Assembly (NCBI RefSeq): GCF_001307295.1
Contig: NZ_CP012700.1
Span: forward strand, 1,243,001-1,307,000
Source: Sphingopyxis macrogoltabida
GTDB taxonomy: Bacteria; Pseudomonadota; Alphaproteobacteria; Sphingomonadales; Sphingomonadaceae
DNA length: 64,000 nt
Reading direction: 5' to 3'
A program made the position numbers and the translations under genes. The notes under the pieces were generated by a model, which saw nothing but the letters and a program-made list of their open reading frames with translations, made no database searches and was not told where the DNA came from. Positions within the stretch are counted from its first letter, which is position 1. Every line of letters starts with the position of its first letter. Positions 18,852-30,197 of the stretch are shown piece after piece.

Positions 18852-19862
18852 TCAGGCGGTGCCGCGTATGACGAGGTGGACGGGGATGCGCGTGCCGCTG
18901 CGCGTATGCTCGTCGTCCTCGAGCGCCATCGCGACGAGCGCTTCGCCGGCGGCGTCGAGATCGGGTTCGAGCGTGGTGAGCGCGGGATCGGCCAGCGTGC
19001 CCGCGCGAATACCGTCGAAGCCGATCAGCGCGATATCCTGCGGCACGCGGCGTCCGGCATCCTTCAGCCCCTGCAGCACGCCGAGCGCGAGCATGTCCGA
19101 CGCGGCAAAGATGGCGTCGATGTCGGGATGGGCCTCCAGCAAGGCGCGCGTTGCGGCGACGCCCTGCGCGTGCCGGTCGGCCGCGGCGGGCGGCTCGACG
19201 ACGATGGGGGTCAGGCCGTGTCCGGCGAGCGTCGCCGCGAAACCGTCGCGCCGTTCGTCGAACTGGCGCTGCGGCGACTGCTGCGACCCGATGAAGGCGA
19301 TGCGGCGGCGCCCGGTCTTCGCGAAATGCGCGGCGGCGAGCTGGCCGCCCTCGTCATTTTCGCTGCGCATCCAGTGGAACGGGCTGCCGGGGCTGCCCCA
19401 GCAGACGAAATCGAGGCCCGACGCCTGCGCCTCGGCGAAATATTGCCAAGCGGCGCGGTTGCTGGTGGTGCCGATGACGATCATCGCGTCGGCGAGCCCC
19501 GAGGCGACGAAATCGGCACGGAAATTGGCCTCGCTCTCCTGAAACGAGACGAGCAGGTTGAAGCCGCGTGCCGAGGTCGCGGCGGCGATGCTGCCGAGCA
19601 AGGCGAAATAGAAGGGGTTGATCGCGCTGCGATCTTCGCCGGGGCGGCAGATGGTGACGAGCGCGATCGTCTCGCTGCTCTTGAGGCGCAGCGACGAGGC
19701 ATGGCGGTCGACGACATAGCCGAGTTCGCGCGCGGCGGTGGAGACGCGCGCCCGTGTCTCGGCATTGACGCCCGGACTGTTCCGTAGCGCACGCGAGACG
19801 GTCGATTGCGAAACCCCGGCGCGTTCGGCGACGTCGAACGATGTCGGGCGCAGCGTCTTCAT
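18852..19862 (-). CDS. LacI-family transcriptional regulator
   Basis: A 336-residue repressor/activator. The N-terminal helix-turn-helix and hinge are TSFDVAERAGVSQSTVSRAL followed by RNSPGVNAETRARV and LGYVVDRHA. The rest is a periplasmic-binding-protein-like effector domain ending in FDGIRAGTLADPALTTLEP. It is the last gene of the minus-strand 5-oxoproline cluster and 50 bp beyond the DUF2891 gene, so it may sense 5-oxoproline or a related compound; that is inference. Start ATG at 19862; the long open frame upstream is a shadow. Confidence 0.93.
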   Translation of the reverse strand: MKTLRPTSFDVAERAGVSQSTVSRALRNSPGVNAETRARVSTAARELGYVVDRHASSLRLKSSETIALVTICRPGEDRSAINPFYFALLGSIAAATSARGFNLLVSFQESEANFRADFVASGLADAMIVIGTTSNRAAWQYFAEAQASGLDFVCWGSPGSPFHWMRSENDEGGQLAAAHFAKTGRRRIAFIGSQQSPQRQFDERRDGFAATLAGHGLTPIVVEPPAAADRHAQGVAATRALLEAHPDIDAIFAASDMLALGVLQGLKDAGRRVPQDIALIGFDGIRAGTLADPALTTLEPDLDAAGEALVAMALEDDEHTRSGTRIPVHLVIRGTA

Positions 19863-19912
19863 GGCAGTCCTTCTCCCCTTTGCGCCGTCTGTCGCCGCGA
19901 GGGGGAGGCTTG

Positions 19913-20908
19913 TCAATCGGTGAGGCCGTCGAGTGCAAGCAGCGCGAAGCTCGCGAGCCAATGTTCGCCCATATAGTCGCCGGTGACGTGCGGAAGCGCG
20001 GCGTCGAGATGGCGCTGCGCGGTGGCTTCGGCGACGGGGCTGGCGGGATGGGCGGAGCCGAGCGCGGCGCCGATGGTGCGCCAGCTCCATGCGCGGCTGA
20101 GATTGAGTCCATCGAGATGGGCGATCTTGCCGTCGCTGCGATCGGAGACTGTGGCGGGGGTGAAGAGGGTCGCGGGTTGTCCGGCGGCTGTGCGCGGGAG
20201 GAAGGCGTCGAACCATGGGGCGAAGCTGTCCCCGAGGACGGCTACCATCAGATGCGCTTCGGTGAGTGCCGGGGAGAGGAATTCGTCGCCGCCGGGCTCC
20301 CACGCCTGACAGTCGCGGTCGGCGGCGAACCAGTCGCGGGCGCGGGTGTCGATAAGGGCGACGAGCGCGGGGTCGCGGGTCTCGGCCCAGTGGCGGGCGA
20401 GCAGGAGCGCAAAGGCGATGTTGAAATGGGTGCCGACGCGCAGCGGATAGGTGAGCTTGGGCAGGAAGGCGTGGAAGCGCGCCGCGAAAGCGGCGGCGAG
20501 CGGTTCGAGGGCGGCGGCCCAGGGGGCGTCGTGGCGGGCGGCTTCGGCATGCAGCGCGAGGAGCCACGCCCAGCCATAGGGGCGCTCGAAGGCGGCGGAA
20601 TAGGGGCGACTGAGGAACGCCAGCTCGCCCGCAACCTTGTCGGGGACGAGCATCGCGTCGGCACGGGCGCGGATATCAGCGGCGACAGGAAGATCGGGGA
20701 AGCGGCGCGCGAGGCGGAGGATCTGCCACCAGCCATGGACGCCGCTATGCCAGTCGAAACTGCCGTGGAAGATCGGGTGATGCTCGCGCGGTGGCCTCGC
20801 ATCCTCGGGGCCGTTCAGCACCAGGTCCATCTTGTAGGGATATTCGCGGCCGAGGTGGGCGAGCGTTGCTGTCGCGAAGCGGGTGGCGTGTTCGGGGGTG
20901 AGGTGCAT
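19913..20908 (-). CDS. DUF2891-family protein
   Basis: A 331-residue protein with the features of DUF2891: HPIFHGSFDWHSGVHGWWQI near residue 43, AFERPYGWAWLLAL and a C-terminal GDYMGEHWLASFALLAL. The many Trp and His residues and helical repeats suggest an (alpha/alpha)6 barrel like glycosidases and metal-independent mannosidases. Members often sit beside the DUF969/DUF979 transporter pair, as here. The enzyme activity is not established. There is no signal peptide, so it is likely cytoplasmic. Confidence 0.82.
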   Translation of the reverse strand: MHLTPEHATRFATATLAHLGREYPYKMDLVLNGPEDARPPREHHPIFHGSFDWHSGVHGWWQILRLARRFPDLPVAADIRARADAMLVPDKVAGELAFLSRPYSAAFERPYGWAWLLALHAEAARHDAPWAAALEPLAAAFAARFHAFLPKLTYPLRVGTHFNIAFALLLARHWAETRDPALVALIDTRARDWFAADRDCQAWEPGGDEFLSPALTEAHLMVAVLGDSFAPWFDAFLPRTAAGQPATLFTPATVSDRSDGKIAHLDGLNLSRAWSWRTIGAALGSAHPASPVAEATAQRHLDAALPHVTGDYMGEHWLASFALLALDGLTD

Positions 20909-20920
20909 GGGACCTCCTTA

Positions 20921-21002
20921 TCCGTTCGCATCGAGCGAAGTCGAGATGCCCATCGGTTGTGCGTGCCTTCGGGGTGTCTCGACTTCGCTCGACACGAACG
21001 GA
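20921..21002. repeat. Paired inverted repeat, CGTTCG...CGAACG type
   Basis: An 82 bp element between two same-strand genes, with arms TCCGTTCGCATCGAGCGAAG and, in inverted orientation, CTTCGCTCGACACGAACGGA, plus inner GTCGAGATGCCC / GGGGTGTCTCGAC pairing. It is a different repeat family from the CCGG-rich ones in this window. Confidence 0.75.
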
Positions 21003-21012
21003 AACAGGGGCG

Positions 21013-21951
21013 CTAGAAAGCGAACAAGTAGATGAAGACGATGTTGACCGCGAGCAGCGGCACCGCCGTACCGATCTGCGCCTTGATCACGCCATAGGGG
21101 TTTTTGAGTTCGAGCAGCGCGGCGGGCACCAGATTGAAGTTCGCCGCCATCGGGGTCATCAGCGTGCCGCAGAAGCCGGCGAGCATGCCGATCGCCGCGA
21201 CGACCGCGGGGTCGCCGTCATATTGCTTGATGAGCAAGGGCATGCCGACCGCGGCGAGCATCACGGGGAACGCCGCGAAGGCATTGCCCATCACCATCGT
21301 GAACAGCGCCATGCCGAGCCCGAAGGCGAGCGTCGCACCGAACAGGCTGCCCTTTGGAATCGTGGTACCGATCAGGTCGCCGACGACTTCGCCGACTCCC
21401 GCGAGCGCGAAGACCGCACCGAGGCTGGCGAGCATCTGCGGCAGGATCGCCGCCCAGCCGACCGCGTCGAGCAGGCGGCGGCCCTGCTGAAGCGGGAGCA
21501 AAGGCGGCGGTTTGAGCCGCGCCATGCCGACCGCGAGCGCGATGAGGACACCGAGTGCGAGCGAGATCAGCGTCGCCTGCTTCGGATCGGCGAGGCCGGG
21601 GACCCATTTGAACAGGAAGGTGCCGATCAGCGCGGTCGCGGGGATGATGAGCGCGACGAGGAGCAGGAAATTGCCGTATTTCGTGGCACGTTCGGCCTGC
21701 ACCTCGGCGGGAACTTCGCCGCCGGGGGCACGGCCGATCTGGCCCGCGCCGGCAATCGCGACGAGCGCGAGCACGAGCAGCCCGTTGCCGAAATCGCCGA
21801 GATAATCCCCCGCGATCATCGAGGTCGCGACCAGCCCCCAGAAGGCGGCGTTGCCGAAGCGTTTGGAATTGCTGCGGTCATAGAGGCCGAGCAGCGCGAA
21901 GAGCGCGAAGATCAGGCCCGCAAAGAGATAGACGTGCCCGAGCGTGATCAT
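21013..21951 (-). CDS. 5-oxoproline transporter, DUF979 subunit
   Basis: A 312-residue inner-membrane protein with about nine transmembrane segments, starting MITLGHVYLFAGLIFALFAL. The sequence GNAAFWGLVATSMIAGDYLGDFGNG and the glycine-rich middle are typical of DUF979. DUF979 proteins are always paired with DUF969, and the pair is annotated as a 5-oxoproline (pyroglutamate) transporter. The start overlaps the end of the DUF969 gene by four bases (ATGA). Neighbouring 5-oxoprolinase supports the assignment. Confidence 0.87.
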   Translation of the reverse strand: MITLGHVYLFAGLIFALFALLGLYDRSNSKRFGNAAFWGLVATSMIAGDYLGDFGNGLLVLALVAIAGAGQIGRAPGGEVPAEVQAERATKYGNFLLLVALIIPATALIGTFLFKWVPGLADPKQATLISLALGVLIALAVGMARLKPPPLLPLQQGRRLLDAVGWAAILPQMLASLGAVFALAGVGEVVGDLIGTTIPKGSLFGATLAFGLGMALFTMVMGNAFAAFPVMLAAVGMPLLIKQYDGDPAVVAAIGMLAGFCGTLMTPMAANFNLVPAALLELKNPYGVIKAQIGTAVPLLAVNIVFIYLFAF

Positions 21952-22622
21952 GCGCCGCCGTCCCCGGTCGCGCGGATCCTTCGGTCGAAGCGCCGGAGAC
22001 GGAAGCCGTGGATCAGGAAGGCGGCGATCGCGGTCGGGATCGCCCAGAGCGAGAGGTGGAGCGGCTCGATCTGGTAGCCATAGCCTTCGAGGATGCTGCG
22101 CATCAGCAGGATCGAACCGAAAGCGAGAAAGATATCCTCGCCGAAAAAGACGCCGACATTGTCGGTCGCCGCGGCATAGGCCTTTACTTCTTCGCGCTCG
22201 TCGTCGGTCAGGGCCGGGCTCTGCGCTTCGGCCGCGGCTTCAGCCATCGGCGCGACGAGCGGACGGACGGTCTGGGCGTGGCCCGCGACCGAGGTGAGGC
22301 CGACGGCGGCGAAGGCCTGACGCAGGAAAAGATAGCCGGTGAGCAGGCGGCCCAGCGTTGCGCCCTTCAAGCGGCCGATGATGTTGCGCGCATGTTGTTG
22401 CAGGCCATAGGCCTCAAGCAGACCGATGACGGGAAGGACGATCCAGATAATCGAGACATAGCGCGTGTCGTTGAACGCCTTGCCGAACGCGGCGACGATG
22501 GCTGTGATATCGAGCCCTGCGGCGAGCCCGGTCGCGAGCGCCGAGGCCATGATCACGAGCAAAGGATTGAAGCGGAGCAGGAAGCCCGCGATGATGATCA
22601 GGATGCCGATCAGGACGAGCAT
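21948..22622 (-). CDS. 5-oxoproline transporter, DUF969 subunit
   Basis: A 224-residue inner-membrane protein with about six transmembrane segments. LVLIGILIIIAGFLLRFNPL, FNDTRYVSIIWIVLPVIGLL and RQAFAAVGLTSVAGHAQTV are the usual DUF969 signatures. It partners the overlapping DUF979 subunit. Its start is 129 bp after the stop of the 5-oxoprolinase gene, with a REP-type palindrome in between, so import and hydrolysis are probably made from one long transcript. Confidence 0.87.
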   Translation of the reverse strand: MLVLIGILIIIAGFLLRFNPLLVIMASALATGLAAGLDITAIVAAFGKAFNDTRYVSIIWIVLPVIGLLEAYGLQQHARNIIGRLKGATLGRLLTGYLFLRQAFAAVGLTSVAGHAQTVRPLVAPMAEAAAEAQSPALTDDEREEVKAYAAATDNVGVFFGEDIFLAFGSILLMRSILEGYGYQIEPLHLSLWAIPTAIAAFLIHGFRLRRFDRRIRATGDGGA

Positions 22623-22644
22623 ATTATCGGCCTTGTCCAGGCCA

Positions 22645-22729
22645 GTTCCCCGGCGAAGGCCGGGGTCCAGAGCGGTACAAAGCGACGCCGGTTTTAGAAC
22701 GCTCTGGACCCCGGCCTTCGCCGGGGAAC
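22645..22729. repeat. Paired REP-like palindrome (CCGGCGAAGGCCGGGG family)
   Basis: Two arms, GTTCCCCGGCGAAGGCCGGG and its inverted partner CCCGGCCTTCGCCGGGGAAC, with GGTCCAGAGC / GCTCTGGACC pairing inside. It lies between oplAH and the DUF969 gene within one operon and may stabilise or partly stop the transcript. Confidence 0.82.
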
Positions 22730-22751
22730 AGCAACAGTGTTGGCCGCCCCA

Positions 22752-26498
<3,747 letters not shown>

Positions 26499-26513
<15 letters not shown>

Positions 26514-26764
26514 GGATTGCACGTCCGAGGCGCCGAAATGGCGAAGATATCGTGTTCGCGCTGCCGCCGCGGGTAGCAGCGCTACCCGCAAGGTTGCGCG
26601 AATGCGAGATCGAAGCCATTTCGGTGTCCCTTCGGGACTTGACCGATTTTGTCCATGGCGTTGTCGGCAAGTCTTGAAATATTGACATATTCCTGCGCCT
26701 TGCCTCCTAGCCCTAGACAAAATCGCTTCAAACCTCGGGCACGCAATCCATGGATTCTGACCCT
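26499..26764. repeat. Long hairpin element A, overlapping the oplAH start
   Basis: A 266 bp element with 32 bp inverted arms: 26499-26530 (AGGGTCAGAACCCATGGATTG...) pairs with 26733-26764. An inner stem GATTTTGTC / GACAAAATC encloses a core AAGTCTTGAAATATTGACAT at 26669 on. The same core with different arms occurs in element B at 29217-29384. The oplAH start codon lies in the left arm, so the oplAH promoter must lie within or beyond the element. Confidence 0.8.
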
Positions 26765-26768
26765 AACG

Positions 26769-28397
26769 TCAGTCGGTGGGGGCATTGTCCGGCCAGCGAA
26801 TGACGATGGCGAGGCGCTTGTCAACCGCGGTCCGCTCCCAGCTTCCCTTCAATTGCCGCTCGATCAGGGTGCGGATGAATTGCGTCCCGAAGCTTTCATG
26901 GTCGATCTGCGGCGTTTCGGGCAGGCCGCTTTCGACCCACGACAATTCGATGTCGCCCGCATCGCGCCGCCAGCCGACGGCGAGGTCGCCCCTGCCGGCG
27001 AGCGCGCCATATTTGATGCTGTTGGTGACGAATTCGTGGATCGCGAGCGAGATCGCCTGCGCGCCGTCGTCGTCGAGGCGGACTTCGGGGCCCTCGACGG
27101 CGGCGAGCTGGTCGGCGGAGCGGCCAGCGAGTTCGAGTTCGCGGCGGACGATCCGGCCAAGCTCGACATGATCGACCGCGCCGGTCACCAGCATCTGCTT
27201 CGCATCGGAGAGCGCGCGCATCCGGCCGTCGAACTTGGTTTCAAAGTCGCCGAGATCCTTCGCTTCGCGCAGCGTGATCCGCGCCAGCGCGCCGATGCGG
27301 GCAAAGGCGTTCTTCATCCGGTGCGCCATTTCGCCGATCATCAGCTCGCGATCCTCGGCATGGCGCGCCTGCTGTTCGGCGAGCGCCTGCGCGACGTCGA
27401 TCCGGCGGCGCTGGACGCGGTGAAGCTGGGTCGCGAGCAGGGCGAGCGCGATACCGAACAGCAGGATGCCGAGCGGGCGGCCGAGCCGGTCGATGAACCG
27501 GCCGTAGGAGATGCGCATCGTCCATTCGCGGTCGGCGATGCGCAGCGTCTGTTCGTGCGCGTCCCAGCCGATCTTGCCCTGCCGGAAAACGACCGGGGCG
27601 GCCGGGCCGGCGCCGGCGCGCACTTCGATCCCGTCGATTGAATCGAGCTGGGTGCCGAGCACCGCGCGCATCAGGTCGTGGACCCGGAACGGCGCATAGA
27701 CGAACGCCTCCACCGGGCGGGTGCCGGCGGTGGTCGCGATGGTGTCGCCGCCCGGTTCTTCACCGGGCAGCGGATCGCGGGTGTAGACGGGGATGTAGAC
27801 GAGGAAACCGGGCTGCTTGACCTTGGCGGCTTTTTCCTGCGCGAGCTGGACGATACCGCTCGCCGCCGGGCGGCCCGTCTGCCAGGCGCGGCGCATCGCT
27901 GCGCGCCGGACCGGTTCGCTGTACATATCGAAGCCGAGCGCGACGTGGCGGCGCGGCGTGTAGGGCTCGACAAGGACGACCGCGAAGCCGATCGGCTGGT
28001 CGGTCGCCGGCCAGACCTTGATATCCTCGCCATAGTTTTCGCGCAGCTTTGCCTCGAGCGCGGCGGGGGTCGCGGCGCGCATCGCGGCGGCGATACCGAC
28101 GCCCTCCATCCCCGGCGCCTGCACTTGCGGCTGCAGCGCGCCGAGATAGGCCTTGATGCCGGGACCGCTGGTCGCGCTGTCCGACTGATAGAGCGCACGC
28201 ACGCCTTCGAGGATCGCGACCTGATCGCGCAGCCGCATATTGACCTGCATCGCGACGCGCGCGGCCTGATCCGATTCCTGCGACTGATTGTAGAAGAAGC
28301 TCGCGGCCGAAGCGGCGAGGGTGGCCAGCAGGATGAGCAGCCCGACGAAACGGACGAGCAGCCCCATCAACCGGTCTGCCCAGAGCGAAGGACGCAT
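26769..28397 (-). CDS. CHASE-domain sensor histidine kinase, HWE type
   Basis: A 542-residue membrane kinase. TM1 is at about 12-36; residues about 70-270 form a CHASE ligand-binding domain in the periplasm, with EPYTPRRHVALGFDMYSEPV and AFVYAPFRVHDLM; TM2 is at about 308-328. The kinase core has the HWE/HisKA_2-like box MIGEMAHRMKNAFARI (His acceptor) and LAIHEFVTNSIKYGAL (N box). HWE kinases commonly feed the alphaproteobacterial general stress response or light responses. No cognate regulator is adjacent. It ends 5 bp before hairpin element A. Confidence 0.9.
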   Translation of the reverse strand: MRPSLWADRLMGLLVRFVGLLILLATLAASAASFFYNQSQESDQAARVAMQVNMRLRDQVAILEGVRALYQSDSATSGPGIKAYLGALQPQVQAPGMEGVGIAAAMRAATPAALEAKLRENYGEDIKVWPATDQPIGFAVVLVEPYTPRRHVALGFDMYSEPVRRAAMRRAWQTGRPAASGIVQLAQEKAAKVKQPGFLVYIPVYTRDPLPGEEPGGDTIATTAGTRPVEAFVYAPFRVHDLMRAVLGTQLDSIDGIEVRAGAGPAAPVVFRQGKIGWDAHEQTLRIADREWTMRISYGRFIDRLGRPLGILLFGIALALLATQLHRVQRRRIDVAQALAEQQARHAEDRELMIGEMAHRMKNAFARIGALARITLREAKDLGDFETKFDGRMRALSDAKQMLVTGAVDHVELGRIVRRELELAGRSADQLAAVEGPEVRLDDDGAQAISLAIHEFVTNSIKYGALAGRGDLAVGWRRDAGDIELSWVESGLPETPQIDHESFGTQFIRTLIERQLKGSWERTAVDKRLAIVIRWPDNAPTD

Positions 28398-28569
28398 TGG
28401 CGATTATCCCCGCATGATATCTGCCGCGGCAGCGACCCCTGCAGCAATCTTTTCCACGCTGATGGGACGAAGGCAAGCGCCTTTCGCAGCAGCTCGGATG
28501 CGGACGCTGCGACGGGTTGCAACGGGCAACCTTTCTCCTATGCTGGACAGCCTGCCGAGGAGGAAAAAG

Positions 28570-29220
28570 ATGATCGTTTACGGGTCGGTCGTGTCGCCAT
28601 TTGTCCGCAAATTGCTGGGCTATCTTGGCGAAAAGGGGTTGGCGTTCGAGTTGAAGGGCGTCGGGATCGGCGACCCCGATCCGGGGTTCCGCGCGGCGTC
28701 GCCGCTGGGCAAGATGCCCGCGATGGACGACGACGGTTTCCTGCTCGCCGATTCGAGCGCGATCATCCAGTATCTTGAAGCCAAGCATCCCGAGCCGCCG
28801 CTGATCCCAGCCGATCCACAGCAGCGCGGACAGGTGATCTGGTGGGAGGAATTTGCCGATACGGTGTTTGCGCTGTGCAGCGGCAAGATGTTCTTCAACC
28901 GCATCGTCGCGCCGAAATTCCTCGGGCGCGAGGGCGACCTTGCCGCCGCGGCGCTGGCCGAGAGCGAGGAGCTGCCGAAATTGCTCGACTATCTCGAAGG
29001 CGCGATCCCGGCATCGGGGTTCCTCGTCGGCGACCGGTTGACGCTTGCCGACCTTGCCGTCGCGTCGCCGCTGATGAATTTTCGCCATTGCGGGACCGTC
29101 ATCGACCCGGCGGTTCATCCGAAGATTGCGGCGTGGAGCGAAGCGATCCTGTCGCGGCCGAGCATGGCGCCGTGGATCGAAAAGGAAGAGCGGATGATGG
29201 CGAAGGTGCTCGCCGCCTAG
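28570..29220 (+). CDS. Glutathione S-transferase family protein
   Basis: A 216-residue cytoplasmic enzyme. The thioredoxin-like N-terminal domain begins MIVYGSVVSPFVRKLLGYLG, where the Ser/Cys position near residue 8 would activate glutathione, followed by KMPAMDDDG (cis-Pro loop) and ADSSAIIQYLE, the glutathione-binding motif. The helical C-terminal domain has VGDRLTLADLAVASPL. Strong ribosome-binding site AGGAGGAAAAAG. Its stop codon lies in the arm of hairpin element B. The substrate is unknown. Confidence 0.9.
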   Translation: MIVYGSVVSPFVRKLLGYLGEKGLAFELKGVGIGDPDPGFRAASPLGKMPAMDDDGFLLADSSAIIQYLEAKHPEPPLIPADPQQRGQVIWWEEFADTVFALCSGKMFFNRIVAPKFLGREGDLAAAALAESEELPKLLDYLEGAIPASGFLVGDRLTLADLAVASPLMNFRHCGTVIDPAVHPKIAAWSEAILSRPSMAPWIEKEERMMAKVLAA

Positions 29221-29384
29221 GGTCCGTACTCAATTACAGCGGCGTCCCGCAGGGATTTGATCAAAATGGCCCATTGCTTCGTCGAGAAGTCTTGAAATAT
29301 CGACATATGTCTTCGCCTTCTGTCCTCGCACTGGGCCATTTTGCTACAAACCTCGACGCCGCTGTGATTGAGTACGGACCCTAG
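29217..29384. repeat. Long hairpin element B, overlapping the GST stop codon
   Basis: A 168 bp element with 30 bp arms (29217-29246 and 29355-29384) that match at 29 of 30 positions, starting CTAGGGTCCGTACTCAAT. An inner stem AAAATGGCCCA / TGGGCCATTTT encloses a core AAGTCTTGAAATATCGACAT that is nearly identical to that of element A. It may terminate the GST transcript. Confidence 0.85.
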
Positions 29385-29393
29385 GGTATCACG

Positions 29394-30062
29394 CTAGAGT
29401 TCGACGACGATCCGGATCCGGTCGGGGCGGGTGCCGACGGCGCGCGCAATCTGTTCGCGGCAACGGTCGAGCAGCTTCTGCAATCCCTCGGGCGCGGCGT
29501 CCTCGATCAGGTCGGCGGTCTGAACGCCGAGAATGGCGGCGAGCTTTGCCATGCTGCTCCGCTTGGGGCGCGCGCGGCCCTTTTCCCAGCTCGAAACCGA
29601 CGCCGCGCCGACGCCCATGCGCACCGCGAGATCGGCCTGTTTGAGCCCGGCCATGGTGCGAAGCCGCTGCAGGCGGAGCCCGAAGCTGTCGTCCATTGCC
29701 GGGGCCGCGGTTTCTTCGTCGAAGACGGGCGCCGGGGCGGGAGCGCTCTTGAGTTCCACCGCGCTCAGCGTCGCGGGCGAGACGGGGCCTTCGAACTGGC
29801 ATCCGAACAGCCGCCCGCTGGCCCAGATGACCACCGCGCTGATGTCGCCCGCGTGCGGCAGCGCGATTTCGATCCGGTCGCCGGACGCGAGTTCGATGTC
29901 GCTTTCGAACAGCAGGCCGGTGCCCGAGATATTGTGGATTTGTACCGCGATGCCTGTGCCGTCATGTTGGACGCCGTGGGCCAGAAGGCTGAGTTTTCGG
30001 CGCGCGTCCTGACGTTTGTCGGTGCTCTGCGGCGAGGGAAGAAAATATCCGGAAATGGCCAT
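29394..30062 (-). CDS. PilZ domain - XRE helix-turn-helix protein
   Basis: A 222-residue cytoplasmic protein with two parts. Residues about 17-105 look like a PilZ domain: RQDARRKLSLLAHGV (the RxxxR c-di-GMP motif, one residue longer than usual spacing) and IHNISGTGLLFESDIELASG, matching D/NxSxxG. Residues about 127-185 are a Cro/CI-type helix-turn-helix with LRLQRLRTMAGLKQADLAVR and VGAASVSSWEKGRARP. This suggests a DNA-binding regulator that reads c-di-GMP directly. Target genes unknown; a diguanylate cyclase is encoded 11 kb away. Confidence 0.82.
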   Translation of the reverse strand: MAISGYFLPSPQSTDKRQDARRKLSLLAHGVQHDGTGIAVQIHNISGTGLLFESDIELASGDRIEIALPHAGDISAVVIWASGRLFGCQFEGPVSPATLSAVELKSAPAPAPVFDEETAAPAMDDSFGLRLQRLRTMAGLKQADLAVRMGVGAASVSSWEKGRARPKRSSMAKLAAILGVQTADLIEDAAPEGLQKLLDRCREQIARAVGTRPDRIRIVVEL

Positions 30063-30197
30063 ATCCGGTTGTTGGGTTTCGCCGGTTAAAAGAAGGTTAG
30101 CGGTCGCGGCGAAAGATGGGTTCTGACCCTGGGATATCCGGTCTTGTCATCCTCATCGCTTGCCGCGAAAGTGGATTTTTCCCCGGGAGACAAGTCC

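Noticed and set aside
30116..30131. A third copy of the hairpin element arm (GGGTTCTGACCCT)
   Set aside because: Only about 13 bases match the arm of element A, with no partner arm or core nearby; chance cannot be excluded.
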